This document shows positions 1 to 8,182 of a stretch of 64,000 nt of DNA, one piece after another (within the stretch, counting starts at the first letter, position 1; each line of letters starts with the position of its first letter). Location: NCBI GenBank assembly GCA_009784625.1, contig WRBI01000003.1, positions 1-64,000 of the forward strand, read 5' to 3'. Origin of the DNA: Oscillospiraceae bacterium. GTDB lineage: Bacteria > Bacillota > Clostridia > Oscillospirales > Ruminococcaceae. Both the position numbers and the translations under genes were made by a program. The notes beneath the pieces are model-generated. The model was not told the origin of the DNA. It saw nothing but the letters and a program-made list of their open reading frames with translations, and did not search any database.

Positions 1-160
1 CGCCCGTATTTTGGTGAATTTTGAGCCTTACTTCGTTGTCGTTACAAAGTACTGACGATGAGCGCCCATACAGCGAAGAGTCTCAGCGGAATACATATAG
101 TATTCCTTCCTCCTCCGCCTTGATATGCTCGAAAATTCACTCAAAGTCCGTGCATTCCCA

Positions 161-183
161 TTTGTGTCAACACACCCTAAATA
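161..183. repeat. Short dispersed repeat, copy 1
   Basis: The stretch TTTGTGTCAACACACCCTAAATA recurs at 20500-20522 with two changes. Both copies lie just beyond the terminator of a minus-strand gene and contain the small inverted repeat GTGT-CA-ACAC. Its function is unknown; it could be a remnant of a dispersed element or a shared post-operon sequence. Confidence 0.5.
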
Positions 184-185
184 CA

Positions 186-219
186 AAACCGCCGGATACT
201 TCGTCGTATCCGGCGGTTT
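186..219 (-). terminator. Intrinsic terminator of the TRAP operon
   Basis: A perfect 14-bp stem (AAACCGCCGGATAC with its complement) encloses a 6-base loop. Read on the minus strand it follows the permease stop codon directly and runs into a T-rich tail (TTTTGTATTT). Confidence 0.85.
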
Positions 220-223
220 GTTA

Positions 224-1528
224 TTAGACGTTGAAACCGAACAGGCGGGGCAAAAAGAGGGTGATGGCCGGGACAAAGGTGATCAGCCCGAGAGGCACCA
301 GCAAACAGAGATAAAACGGCCCGTTCGCGAGTATCAGCCGCTCAGCCGGTGTTTTGGATACGGTCGCCGAGATAAACAGAACTGTGCCGACCGGCGGGGT
401 GATCAGCCCGATACCGGCGTTCAGGATCAGCATAACGCCGAAAGTGACCGGGCTCATCCCGATATCCGCAACCAGTGGGAGCAGGATTGGCGTGGTGATC
501 AGAATAACCGGGGCCATATCCATAATACTGCCGATCAACAGCAGGAACAAGTTGATCAGAAGCAGGATAACGATCGGGTTGTCGGTGAAGCCGGTGACCC
601 ACTCAGCGGCCAACGCAGGCACCCGTAAAAAAGTTAGCGCGAAGCCAAAAGCGGCCGAAACACCGATCAGAACCATGATGACGGACAGCATGTTGACCGC
701 TTCGGTCAGAATCCCCCAAACTTGTCTCCACTTAAAGCCCTTGTAGATGTATATCCCTATAAACAGGCAATAGACAACCGCAATGGCGGCCGATTCGGTG
801 GCGGTGAAGAAGCCGGCGACCACACCGACCACAACCAGCAGCACAACCGCGATCGCAAACAGCGACCCGGCAATTTCCCGCAGTAAAACCCGAAAGCTGA
901 ACTTGTCGCCCTTGGGATATTTGCGGATAACCGATATGATGTATACGGTCATCATAAACGAGATCGCCATGATCGCGACCGGAACATATCCGGCCAGAAA
1001 AAGCGCGCCAACCGAGACCCCGCCCGCCGCGGAGGCGTAGATGACCATGTTGTGGCCGGGCGGCTTAACCAGCGCCATCAGCGCGGTAGACATACACAGC
1101 GCGCCCGAAAAGTCGGTCTTATAGCCGTGTTTGGCCATCTGTGGGATGATAACAGGCCCCATAGAGGCAACGTCGGCGGCCGCAAAGCCGGAAATTCCGG
1201 CGAAAATAACTGAGCTCATAACGTTTACCTGGGCCAGCCCGCCGCGCAGCCATCCGACCATTGAGTGGGCCAGGCTGACCAGCCGGTCACCGATCCCCCC
1301 CGCGGCCAGGAGCGTCCCCATCGTGATAAAAAACGGAACCGCCATCAGGCTGAAGGACGAGATGCCCCGAATGGTGTGTTGGACAACCGCGGCCGGGGTA
1401 AACCCAAGATAAAGAAGACAAACCGTTGTGGAAATGCCGACAGCGAAGACAACCGGCACACGCAGCGCAACCAATAACAGCAGCCCGCCAATCAGTATAA
1501 GTATCGCGATATTATGATTCGGCACCAT
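224..1528 (-). CDS. dctM: TRAP transporter large permease, DctM family
   Basis: This is the large membrane subunit of a tripartite ATP-independent periplasmic (TRAP) transporter, which couples uptake of organic or sugar acids to a sodium gradient. The 434 residues are almost entirely hydrophobic, with about 12 to 14 predicted segments, and match the family's usual length of about 430. Recognisable family blocks include GISGFAAADVASMGPVIIP in the first third and GSIMDMAPVILITTPILLPL in the last third. A strong AAGGAGG site precedes the ATG. The partner small permease survives only as a C-terminal scrap that overlaps this start by 17 bases, and no DctP binding protein lies nearby, so the transporter is probably non-functional here unless partners lie elsewhere. 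The sugar-acid context suggests a uronate-type substrate, which is inference. Confidence 0.93.
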   Translation of the reverse strand: MVPNHNIAILILIGGLLLLVALRVPVVFAVGISTTVCLLYLGFTPAAVVQHTIRGISSFSLMAVPFFITMGTLLAAGGIGDRLVSLAHSMVGWLRGGLAQVNVMSSVIFAGISGFAAADVASMGPVIIPQMAKHGYKTDFSGALCMSTALMALVKPPGHNMVIYASAAGGVSVGALFLAGYVPVAIMAISFMMTVYIISVIRKYPKGDKFSFRVLLREIAGSLFAIAVVLLVVVGVVAGFFTATESAAIAVVYCLFIGIYIYKGFKWRQVWGILTEAVNMLSVIMVLIGVSAAFGFALTFLRVPALAAEWVTGFTDNPIVILLLINLFLLLIGSIMDMAPVILITTPILLPLVADIGMSPVTFGVMLILNAGIGLITPPVGTVLFISATVSKTPAERLILANGPFYLCLLVPLGLITFVPAITLFLPRLFGFNV

Positions 1529-1622
1529 CTGTGTTGTCCTCCTTTTTCAGCAATGCTTTTATATGGTCACAAGTCACTTCAATGTTAAAGAACATCATAA
1601 AGAGCGCGCCGAGGGGAACCGG
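1512..1622 (-). pseudogene. dctQ: Remnant of TRAP small permease (DctQ), C-terminal end only
   Basis: The minus-strand frame stopping at 1512 ends in a hydrophobic segment followed by a charged tail (PVPLGALFMMFF... then IKALLKKED), which is how DctQ subunits end. Its stop overlaps the dctM start by 17 bases, the usual dctQ-dctM arrangement. Upstream of about 1622 the same frame is just the antisense of the uronate isomerase fragment. About the first three quarters of the gene is therefore missing. The assignment rests on position and a short match. Confidence 0.6.
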
Positions 1623-2414
1623 GAAAAACCGCCAGAAACGGTGGACGATCTCAAACAGGCGCTGGGGGTGCGGATTTCCTACTTTGCCGAAAACGGCTGC
1701 CAGGCCTCCGACCACGGGCTGGACTACATCTTCTTCCGCCCGGCGGATGACGCCGCCGTTGAAAACATCTTCCAAAGCGGGCTGAGCGGCGGGGCTGTGA
1801 GCGCAGCTGAAGCCGAAAGCTTCAAGACCGCGCTTATGCTCTTTTTTGGCAAGCAGTTCGCGCGGCTGGGCTGGATTATGCAGCTGCATTACGGAGCACA
1901 GCGCAACAACAACACGGCCGCGTTCGAAAAGCTTGGCCCGGATACCGGGTACGACTCGATCAGCGCACGCGAGTGCAGCGGCGCGGTCACCGGCTTTTTG
2001 AACGCCCTCAAAGCGCAGGGCGCGCTGCCCAAAACCATTCTCTACTCGCTTAACCCTCACGACGACGCTATGCTGATAACCGCTATGGGCTGTTTTCAGG
2101 GCGCGGGTACGCCGGGCAAAATTCAGCACGGGTCAGCCTGGTGGTTTAACGACACCAAAACCGGGATGGAGCAACAGATGTTAAACCTCGCAAGCGCCGG
2201 TATTCTGGGCGTGTTTGTGGGGATGCTCACCGACTCGCGTTCCTTTCTGTCCTACGCCCGCCACGAATACTTCCGGCGAGTCCTCTGCAACCTTTTGGGT
2301 GGCCTTGTCGAAAACGGCGAGTACCCCGCAGACATGGACGCGCTGGGCGAGATGGTAAAAGATATTTCTTTCCGCAATACAGCGCGGTACTTTGGCTACA
2401 ACATGAATGTATAG
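1563..2414 (+). pseudogene. uxaC: 5'-truncated glucuronate/uronate isomerase (UxaC)
   Basis: UxaC interconverts D-glucuronate/D-galacturonate with fructuronate/tagaturonate at the entry to hexuronate breakdown. Homology is clear from about base 1635 (TVDDLKQALGVRISYFAENG) to the end and includes the family landmarks CQASDHGLD, LNPHDD, IQHGSAWWFNDTK and MLTDSRSFLSYARHEYFRR. The family is normally about 465 residues; only about 260 remain, so the N-terminal 180-200 residues, including the first metal-binding histidines of the amidohydrolase barrel, are absent. The ORF's first 20 codons are antisense to the dctQ remnant, not UxaC. No good ribosome site precedes the first ATG. It is probably inactive. 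Confidence 0.85.
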
Positions 2415-2431
2415 AGAGGGGAGGGGCTGAC

Positions 2432-2764
2432 ATGCACACAATATTCAGCGGCGTGATCCCCCAAGAGCCAAACGAAAACGTGATCCGGCGGGTCTTGGCG
2501 CACAGCGAAAACCTGATGATGGTGCACATTACCTTTCGCAAAAAAAGCGGGGACGCCGGCTTTCACAGGCACCCCCACGAGCAGATCACATATGTAGACA
2601 GCGGCAAGGTCGAGTATTTCATAAAAGGCAAAGGGACGATCATGTCGCCGGGAGATTCGATCTATGTGTCGCCGAATGTCGAACATGGCTTAAAGCCGCT
2701 TGAAGACAACTGCGTGGTGCTGGACGCGTTTACCCCACAGCGGGACGACTTTTTGGGCAAGTAA
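2432..2764 (+). CDS. KdgF-like cupin protein
   Basis: A single-domain cupin of 110 residues. The first cupin motif reads GFHRHPHEQITYVDSGKVEY and the second PGDSIYVSPNVEHGLKPLED, with the metal-binding His/His/Glu or Gln and the later His in place. Small cupins of this kind beside uronate genes resemble KdgF, which linearises unsaturated uronates from pectin and alginate breakdown. The gene sits 17 bases after the truncated uxaC behind GAGGGGAGGGG, so the two were probably cotranscribed. The KdgF role is inferred from size, motif and neighbour. Confidence 0.8.
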   Translation: MHTIFSGVIPQEPNENVIRRVLAHSENLMMVHITFRKKSGDAGFHRHPHEQITYVDSGKVEYFIKGKGTIMSPGDSIYVSPNVEHGLKPLEDNCVVLDAFTPQRDDFLGK

Positions 2765-2780
2765 AAGCCATAAGCGACAA

Positions 2781-2813
2781 ATCAGCGGCAGACCTGTGTG
2801 GCCTGCCGCTGAT
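2781..2813. terminator. Bidirectional hairpin between convergent genes
   Basis: An 11-bp perfect stem (ATCAGCGGCAG) with an 11-base loop sits between the cupin stop and the convergent oxidoreductase stop. There is no long T run on either side, so termination is likely but not certain. Confidence 0.6.
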
Positions 2814-2830
2814 TGCCGCCTATAAACCGG

Positions 2831-3808
2831 TTACTCGAAGCTAAAACGCAGCCCGGCCGCCTTTCGGATATCGTCAAGAAGTTTGATCACCCCAACGCTG
2901 AATGTTTGATCGAGCCGCTCGCTTTCAAGTAAGCCGCCCCTGATACACCGCGCCGCCTCGCGTATTTGATACTCAAATCCGTTGACCTCAAACGGCATCT
3001 CAAATGTGAGCGGCTCTTCGCCGTCTTTGTGCAAAACCATCTGCTGTGCGTGCTGGTAATTGGGCAGCGCGATCCTGCCCTTTGTACCGAATATGACGCC
3101 CTCAATCGGCATTGCCACACCGATTGAAGCCGAGAGCGCGGCCGATTTGCCGCCACCGTAAGTTAAGATCACTGTGCCCAGGTCATCTGTGCCGGCGTCG
3201 CAAATATTCAGGTGTGCTTTTATGCCGTTGGGGTTTAATCCCAGCGCAAGCGCCGCGAAAGCGATGTTGTATATCCCCACATCCAGCAGTGCGCCGCCGC
3301 CCAGGGATGAGTCCAGCTTCATCTCTTTTCGGGCGCCGGCAGGCGCAAACCCGTATTCGGCGCGGACATGCCGCACTTCGCCGATCTCGCCCTCCGCGAT
3401 CAACTGCCTGATTTTGTGATACATGGGCAGGTGCATGGTCCAAATCCCGTCCATCAGAAAAAGTCCTTTGCCGCGGGCCGCCTCAAAAAGCTTTCGCGCA
3501 TCCTGCGCGTTTGTGGTAAACGGCTTTTCGCACAACACATGCTTGCCCGCGTTCAGGCAAAGCATCGCGCTCTCAAAATGGTAACGGTTCGGTGTGGCGA
3601 TGTATACGGCGTCGATTCCGCCCGCGTTTGCCAGCTCTTCATGGGACCCAAAATACGCCTTCGCGCCATATTCTTCCGCGAACGCTTTTGCTTTGTCTAA
3701 GCTTCTGGAAGCAACGCCGGCCAAAGCCGCCTCACCACCCATGCTGCCGAGCGTGGCGGCGAACTTTTTCGCGATCATACCGGTTGACAGAATACCCCAT
3801 CGCAACAT
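2831..3808 (-). CDS. Gfo/Idh/MocA family oxidoreductase
   Basis: An NAD(P)-dependent sugar or polyol dehydrogenase of about 325 residues. An N-terminal Rossmann fold starts at WGILSTGMIAKKFAATL; the family signature CEKPFTTN sits near residue 95 with the active-site lysine; the C-terminal half is the alpha/beta substrate domain. The ORF opens at 3817 with ATGATGGCAATG; the ATG at 3808 is 9 bases from AAGG and is preferred. It forms a single-gene unit convergent with the cupin. The family acts on many substrates (myo-inositol, glucose, 1,5-anhydrofructose, xylose dimers), so the exact one cannot be told. Confidence 0.9.
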   Translation of the reverse strand: MLRWGILSTGMIAKKFAATLGSMGGEAALAGVASRSLDKAKAFAEEYGAKAYFGSHEELANAGGIDAVYIATPNRYHFESAMLCLNAGKHVLCEKPFTTNAQDARKLFEAARGKGLFLMDGIWTMHLPMYHKIRQLIAEGEIGEVRHVRAEYGFAPAGARKEMKLDSSLGGGALLDVGIYNIAFAALALGLNPNGIKAHLNICDAGTDDLGTVILTYGGGKSAALSASIGVAMPIEGVIFGTKGRIALPNYQHAQQMVLHKDGEEPLTFEMPFEVNGFEYQIREAARCIRGGLLESERLDQTFSVGVIKLLDDIRKAAGLRFSFE

Positions 3809-3892
3809 TGCCATCATCCTTGTCTAAATTAAATTTGCAGGGTTTCAAATGCGCATTTTAATTATAGCAAAGAACAACTTGTCTATCAAGCG

Positions 3893-3916
3893 AAAAAGCC
3901 GCCCGATCAGGGCGGC
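3893..3916 (-). terminator. Intrinsic terminator after ridA-like gene
   Basis: GCCGCCC-GATCA-GGGCGGC forms a 7-bp GC stem; on the minus strand it is followed by CTTTTT. It lies 17 bases after the RidA stop. Confidence 0.85.
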
Positions 3917-3932
3917 TGGGCTGATCGGTCGC

Positions 3933-4391
3933 TTATACTTCGAATATGAATTCAATTTCCACAGTGATGTCGCCCGGCAGCTCGTTTGTGCCCAGCGCTG
4001 AGCGCGCGCCCTTGCCGCGGTCTTCGCCAAAGATGTCGCAGAGCAGCTGTGACCCGCCGTTGATCACTTCCGGCTGGCGGTTGAACCCCGGCGCGCTCTC
4101 CACAAAGCCGAGCAGCTTGACCACTGATTTAACTTTATTGAGATCACCCAAAAAGTGATGGAGCACACTCAGGCAGTTGAGCACACACAGGCGGGCGGCT
4201 TCCTGACCCTCCTCGATGGTGCGCTCTCCGCCGACTTTTCCGGCAATCACCGGTTTGCCGTCTTTGGTAGGCCCCTGCCCGGAAACAAAGAGCAGGCTGC
4301 CCACCTGCTTGACCGGCTTGTAGATTCCTCCCAGTGGCGGGTGTGGCGGCAGTTCAATCTGTAACTCTTTCAGCTTGTCGTAAACATTCAT
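3933..4391 (-). CDS. RidA/YjgF family enamine/imine deaminase
   Basis: RidA proteins hydrolyse reactive enamine/imine intermediates released by PLP enzymes. The ORF opens at 4427, but the family starts at MNVYDKL (4391), giving 152 residues. Typical blocks are LLFVSGQGP near residue 35 and, toward the end, RSALGTNELPGDITVEIEF with the substrate-binding arginine. It is longer than classic 130-residue RidA and matches the YjgF-like subgroup with the extended N-terminus. It is divergent from a PLP fold-III enzyme, which makes sense chemically because such enzymes release imines. Confidence 0.88.
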   Translation of the reverse strand: MNVYDKLKELQIELPPHPPLGGIYKPVKQVGSLLFVSGQGPTKDGKPVIAGKVGGERTIEEGQEAARLCVLNCLSVLHHFLGDLNKVKSVVKLLGFVESAPGFNRQPEVINGGSQLLCDIFGEDRGKGARSALGTNELPGDITVEIEFIFEV

Positions 4392-4501
4392 CTCACTCGC
4401 AAATCCCTTCTCACGATTATTTGACACGGCGATGCGCTCTACGCGCTTGTATTCCAGCCGAATGATACCACATTTTCGCTGGTTTGTAAACTTCGCACAC
4501 T

Positions 4502-4530
4502 TTGCAATCCCGACAAAATTGTGCTAAGAT
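4502..4530 (+). promoter_or_regulatory. Sigma-A promoter for the PLP enzyme gene
   Basis: TTGCAA and TAAGAT are separated by 17 bases, placing the start of transcription about 25 bases before the start codon. The region also separates the divergent ridA-like gene. Confidence 0.65.
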
Positions 4531-4563
4531 TCTTCTAAAACCAACTACACGGAGGTTGTGAAC

Positions 4564-5670
4564 ATGGCAAGATACGCCTTGGCCGACCCGTCCCGCGTTG
4601 ATTCCCCCGCCCTGCTCTACTACCCTGAGATCATCCGCGAAAACATCCGCAAAGCGATCCGGATCGCCGGCAGTCCGGGGCGAATCTGGCCTCACATCAA
4701 AACGCACAAGCTCCCCCAAATCGTCGGTATGCAAAGGGCGTTTGGGATCGAGCGCTTTAAGTGTGCCACCATCGCCGAGGCCGAAATGCTGGGGATGCAG
4801 GGCGTGCGCCATGTGCTGATCGCCTATCCGCTCATCGGCCCGGCTGTCCCGCGCTTTTTGCGCCTGATTCAAAAGTTTCCCGACACGGGCTGGTGGGCTT
4901 GTGTGGACAGCGAGATCGCCGCGAACCAGCTCGCAGACCATGCAGATAAGGCAGGGCTAAAACCGAATGTCCTGGCTGATGTGAACATGGGAATGAACCG
5001 CACCGGCGTCGCACTCAGTGATCTCGAGGGATTTTATACGGCGCTGGCAAAGTGCGAAAGCCTGCGCCTGCGCGGGATGCATTGCTATGACGGCCACATC
5101 CGCCACCCCGACCCTGCGCAGCGCCGGGCAGGCTGTGAACCCGCCGCGCAAAGCGCTTTGGAAATCCGCGCCCGCCTGCAAGCGGGGGGATTCGAGGCGG
5201 ATACAATCATCATGGGCGGCACCCCCACTTTTCCCTGTCACGCATCGCGCGAAAGCGTTTACCTTTCACCCGGCACCCTCTTTGTCAACGATCACGGCTA
5301 CTCTCAAAAGTTCGCCGACCTGCCCTTTACCCCCGCCGCCGCCCTGCTTGCCCGGGTGATCAGCCGTCCGGCCCCCGGCCTGTTTACGCTGGATTTGGGC
5401 CACAAGGCGATCAGCGCCGACCCCCAGGGTGTACGCGGGATCATCATCTCCCACCCACAGGCCAAAGCAGTCATGCACTCGGAAGAGCACTGGGTCTTTT
5501 CTCTGGACGAAGACGACCCCGCCCTGCCCGCCGTCGGTCAGGTGCTTTATGTGCTCCCGACGCACATCTGCTCAACCAATGCCCTTTACGACCAAGTGCT
5601 GGCCGTAGAAGACGGCAAAGTCACCGAAGTGTGGCAGACCGCCGCCCGCGGCCGCAAAATCACCATCTAA
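4564..5670 (+). CDS. PLP-dependent fold-type III enzyme, D-threonine aldolase/D-serine dehydratase family
   Basis: An alanine-racemase-fold enzyme of 368 residues. The PLP lysine lies in HIKTHKLPQ near residue 45, as in D-threonine aldolases and D-serine dehydratases (D-hydroxyamino acid aldolases). The C-terminal domain carries the metal site typical of the group, seen as PTHICSTNALYD. The MGGTPTFPCH block fits the phosphate-binding region. The start is the ATG at 4564, 8 bases after GGAGG; the track's GTG at 4558 is too close. It probably cleaves or dehydrates a D-beta-hydroxy-amino acid; which one cannot be read from the sequence. Confidence 0.88.
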   Translation: MARYALADPSRVDSPALLYYPEIIRENIRKAIRIAGSPGRIWPHIKTHKLPQIVGMQRAFGIERFKCATIAEAEMLGMQGVRHVLIAYPLIGPAVPRFLRLIQKFPDTGWWACVDSEIAANQLADHADKAGLKPNVLADVNMGMNRTGVALSDLEGFYTALAKCESLRLRGMHCYDGHIRHPDPAQRRAGCEPAAQSALEIRARLQAGGFEADTIIMGGTPTFPCHASRESVYLSPGTLFVNDHGYSQKFADLPFTPAAALLARVISRPAPGLFTLDLGHKAISADPQGVRGIIISHPQAKAVMHSEEHWVFSLDEDDPALPAVGQVLYVLPTHICSTNALYDQVLAVEDGKVTEVWQTAARGRKITI

Positions 5671-5720
5671 CCAAAGCTGTGCTCAACGGCTTTACTGTCC
5701 GCGCATTTTTTGAATATTAT

Positions 5721-5747
5721 ACCCCGGCTTGTCAAACAGGCCGGGGT
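5721..5747 (+). terminator. Intrinsic terminator
   Basis: ACCCCGGC and GCCGGGGT form an 8-bp stem about 50 bases after the PLP-enzyme stop, followed by CTTGCCTT. Confidence 0.7.
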
Positions 5748-5845
5748 CTTGCCTTGCCCGTGATCACACAGAATGGTAACAAATCGGTAACAGAAATTTA
5801 GCATATCTCACAAATCCACCTGGCAAGCATTGGAAATAAAATGCA

Positions 5846-5874
5846 TTGTGCCAGAACTCGATTTATGTTATAAT
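5846..5874 (+). promoter_or_regulatory. Strong extended -10 promoter for the gntR/liv operon
   Basis: TTGTGC, a 17-base spacer and a consensus TATAAT preceded by TGT (extended -10). It lies about 115 bases before the GntR start. Two direct GGTAAC copies just upstream (5777-5795) and GGTAATACAGG just downstream (about 5885) could be operator half-sites for the encoded GntR protein; that part is speculation. Confidence 0.75.
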
Positions 5875-5987
5875 CAGGCAAATTGGTAATACAGGTTTTT
5901 GATTAAAACCAGCGAATGCGCATGGTTGTCCTGTATTTCTTTTGGATGTGCGTTCGCGCGATAGATCGCTTTTGCGGGAGGTCATTT

Positions 5988-6683
5988 ATGAGGCTGCCGG
6001 ATTTAAGTGCCAGCGCAAAGCAATTAAAGCTGAGCGACCATATCTTTCACGAAATCAAACAGATGATATTCGACCGCAAGTGGGAACCGGGCGCAAGGCT
6101 GCCCTCAGAGCAGACTTTGTGCGAAACTTTCGGGGTCAGCCGGGTCACCATCCGAAACGCGCTTCATCGGCTGAAAGCGCTTGGCATCATCGAAACCCGG
6201 TTTGGCGCCGGTTCCTACGTCAAAAAGCTGGACCCAAGTGTGCGGATGAGTAGCCTGATTCCGGTCGCCTACCTGGAAGAGGACCTTGAGAGTGTTTTAG
6301 AATTTCGTATGGAAGTCGAGTCGGGTGCGTGCGCCATCGCGGCGGGCAAAGCCACCGGCCGGGACGTGGCGGCACTCAAGCGCCTGCTCAAAAAAATGCT
6401 GGCCCTTCAGGAAGACCTGGGCGCGCTCTCGCGGATAGACCTTGAGTTCCACTACACAATCGCGCAAATTTCCCGCAATAATCTGCTGATCAAAACATAT
6501 GAAATTGTAAGCGACGTTTACGCCCGCCATATGAAGCGGATGGTTACCGCGATGGGCGGCGACCTCGGCGTTTATTACCACGGGAAGATTGTGGCCGCAA
6601 TAGAAGCGCGCGACCCCAGCGCCGCGCGGGAAGTTATGTACGAGCACATCTACAAGAACTTAGAGTTTATCCGCACAAAATAG
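5988..6683 (+). CDS. GntR family transcriptional regulator, FCD type
   Basis: A 231-residue repressor or activator. The N-terminal winged helix covers about residues 15-80 (IKQMIFDRKWEPGARLPSEQ, then FGVSRVTIRNALHRL). The C-terminal all-helical FCD effector domain has the conserved LEFRMEVESGACAIAA start and the metal-binding histidines in LEFHYTIAQ and YYHGKIVAAI. FCD regulators usually sense sugar acids or other organic acids. The start is the ATG at 5988, six bases after GGGAGGT. It leads directly into the importer operon and is the probable local regulator. Confidence 0.92.
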   Translation: MRLPDLSASAKQLKLSDHIFHEIKQMIFDRKWEPGARLPSEQTLCETFGVSRVTIRNALHRLKALGIIETRFGAGSYVKKLDPSVRMSSLIPVAYLEEDLESVLEFRMEVESGACAIAAGKATGRDVAALKRLLKKMLALQEDLGALSRIDLEFHYTIAQISRNNLLIKTYEIVSDVYARHMKRMVTAMGGDLGVYYHGKIVAAIEARDPSAAREVMYEHIYKNLEFIRTK

Positions 6684-6746
6684 GCATTATGTTCCGCGAA
6701 CCGCGGGACTTAAGCATCAGCCCCAAACAAAAAAGGAGAGTAATTT

Positions 6747-8081
6747 ATGAGTAAAAAGTTTGTTTCTCGCATTGCACTGCTTTTGGTTTTGGTAATGCTG
6801 CTGGCCGCTTGCGGCACCGGCGGCGGCACCGCGCCCGCGGCACCTTCCGGCGACGCGGCGGCACCTTCCGGCGACGGCGCGGCTGCCGGCGGCGCAGGGA
6901 GCGACCTTGACCCTGTCCACTTTATGGCATTTGCCATGGTAACCGGCCCCAACGCAGAATCCGGCCGTCAGGTACAAATGGCCGCGCAAACAGCCGAGTG
7001 GTACATAAACGATGTTTTGGGCGGCTTCCCCTCCCTTGGCGGGCGCCCCGTTCAAATCACTGTTATTGACTCCACTTCGGACGCCGCGCAGGCTTCTCTT
7101 CCCTTTGAGCAGGCGCTGGACGCCAGGGACTACTCTGTGGTCATCGGGAACGCAAACTCCTCGATCGCGCTGGTTCAGCTGCCGATCGCCGAGCGCTTTG
7201 AAATCCCCATGATCACGTCCGCGGCGGCCAACGCGGCCATCTCGCAGCAGGGCGCGTCCTTTGTCTTCCAGCCCGCCGCTGTAGCCGCGACTTTCATTCC
7301 GCTTCAGCTTTCTTTCCTTGACTACTTCGCGGAAAACTTGGGCCGAGATGTCGCCGACATGAGAATCGGCCTAGTCTATGCCAATGACGCGTGGGGTACA
7401 GACAACGCGAACAACACCAGAATCCAGCTGGAAGAGCGCGGCCTCAACCTGGCTTTTGACTCTTCTTACGAAGTGGCTACTTTTACAGACGCCACCCCGC
7501 TGGTTACCGCTTTGATGAACGCGGAAGTCGACGTTATCTTCCCCAGCTCTTACCCCTCCGACCTCAGTCTGATCTTCACCGCTATGGGTGCGCTCAACTA
7601 CCACCCGCTGATCATCGGCGGCGGCGCGGCCATGACTTGGCCTTCCCTGTACGTTGACATCGGCGAAGCCGTTAACGGCCTGACCTCTGTTGACTCTTGG
7701 GGATGGGACCAGGCCGGCGCGCGCAACAACCCGGGCTGGATGCAGATGAACGCCTGGTACGAAGAGCAATTCGGCGAGTTCATCCCCGGCCAGGGCGGCC
7801 CCACACTGATCAGCATCATGATGGCCTACGCCGCAATCGAGAGAATCGGTTCTGATGACCCCGTTGCCATCCGCGATGAGCTGCGCGGGCTGACTGCGGC
7901 CGACTGCGAATGGGCCGCCATCATCAACGGCAGCGCGCACTTTGATGCCGTAACCGGTCAAAACGTTGGTGCACTGCCCGTTATCCTCCAATGGCAGAAC
8001 AACCGCCCGACCGCCGTTTACCCGCACGACTTGGCGGCTTCCCCGCTGCTCGACCCCGACACCATGCAGCCTTTCAACTAA
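6747..8081 (+). CDS. Liv-type ABC transporter substrate-binding lipoprotein
   Basis: The extracellular binding protein of a hydrophobic-amino-acid-type (LivJ) importer. A lipoprotein signal ends in LLAAC near residue 21, followed by a Gly/Ala/Pro-rich linker with the repeated APSGDA unit. The mature part of about 400 residues is a type I periplasmic binding fold (GRQVQMAAQTAEWYINDV start). An excellent AAAGGAG site precedes the ATG. Although called branched-chain amino-acid binding, members of this family also bind sugar acids, aromatics and amides; the downstream sugar enzymes argue for a non-amino-acid ligand. Confidence 0.93.
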   Translation: MSKKFVSRIALLLVLVMLLAACGTGGGTAPAAPSGDAAAPSGDGAAAGGAGSDLDPVHFMAFAMVTGPNAESGRQVQMAAQTAEWYINDVLGGFPSLGGRPVQITVIDSTSDAAQASLPFEQALDARDYSVVIGNANSSIALVQLPIAERFEIPMITSAAANAAISQQGASFVFQPAAVAATFIPLQLSFLDYFAENLGRDVADMRIGLVYANDAWGTDNANNTRIQLEERGLNLAFDSSYEVATFTDATPLVTALMNAEVDVIFPSSYPSDLSLIFTAMGALNYHPLIIGGGAAMTWPSLYVDIGEAVNGLTSVDSWGWDQAGARNNPGWMQMNAWYEEQFGEFIPGQGGPTLISIMMAYAAIERIGSDDPVAIRDELRGLTAADCEWAAIINGSAHFDAVTGQNVGALPVILQWQNNRPTAVYPHDLAASPLLDPDTMQPFN

Positions 8082-8109
8082 ACACATAGTTTGACAAAAT
8101 AAAAGATGG

Positions 8110-8160
8110 CCGGAGGATGGGGCCGGTTTGGGGTTCGCTCTGTCCGGCATTATCCTCCGG
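8110..8160 (+). other. Intercistronic hairpin between binding protein and permease
   Basis: CCGGAGGAT pairs with ATCCTCCGG, and inner GCCGG/CCGGC extends the stem. There is no T tract of terminator strength. It likely stabilises the upstream message or partly terminates it, so the binding protein is made in excess over the membrane subunits. Confidence 0.65.
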
Positions 8161-8182
8161 TTCTTGGTTAAAAGGTGATTTT

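Noticed and set aside
1512-2129. 205-residue minus-strand ORF in the track
   Set aside because: Only its last 35 codons look like protein (DctQ end); the rest is antisense to the uronate isomerase fragment.
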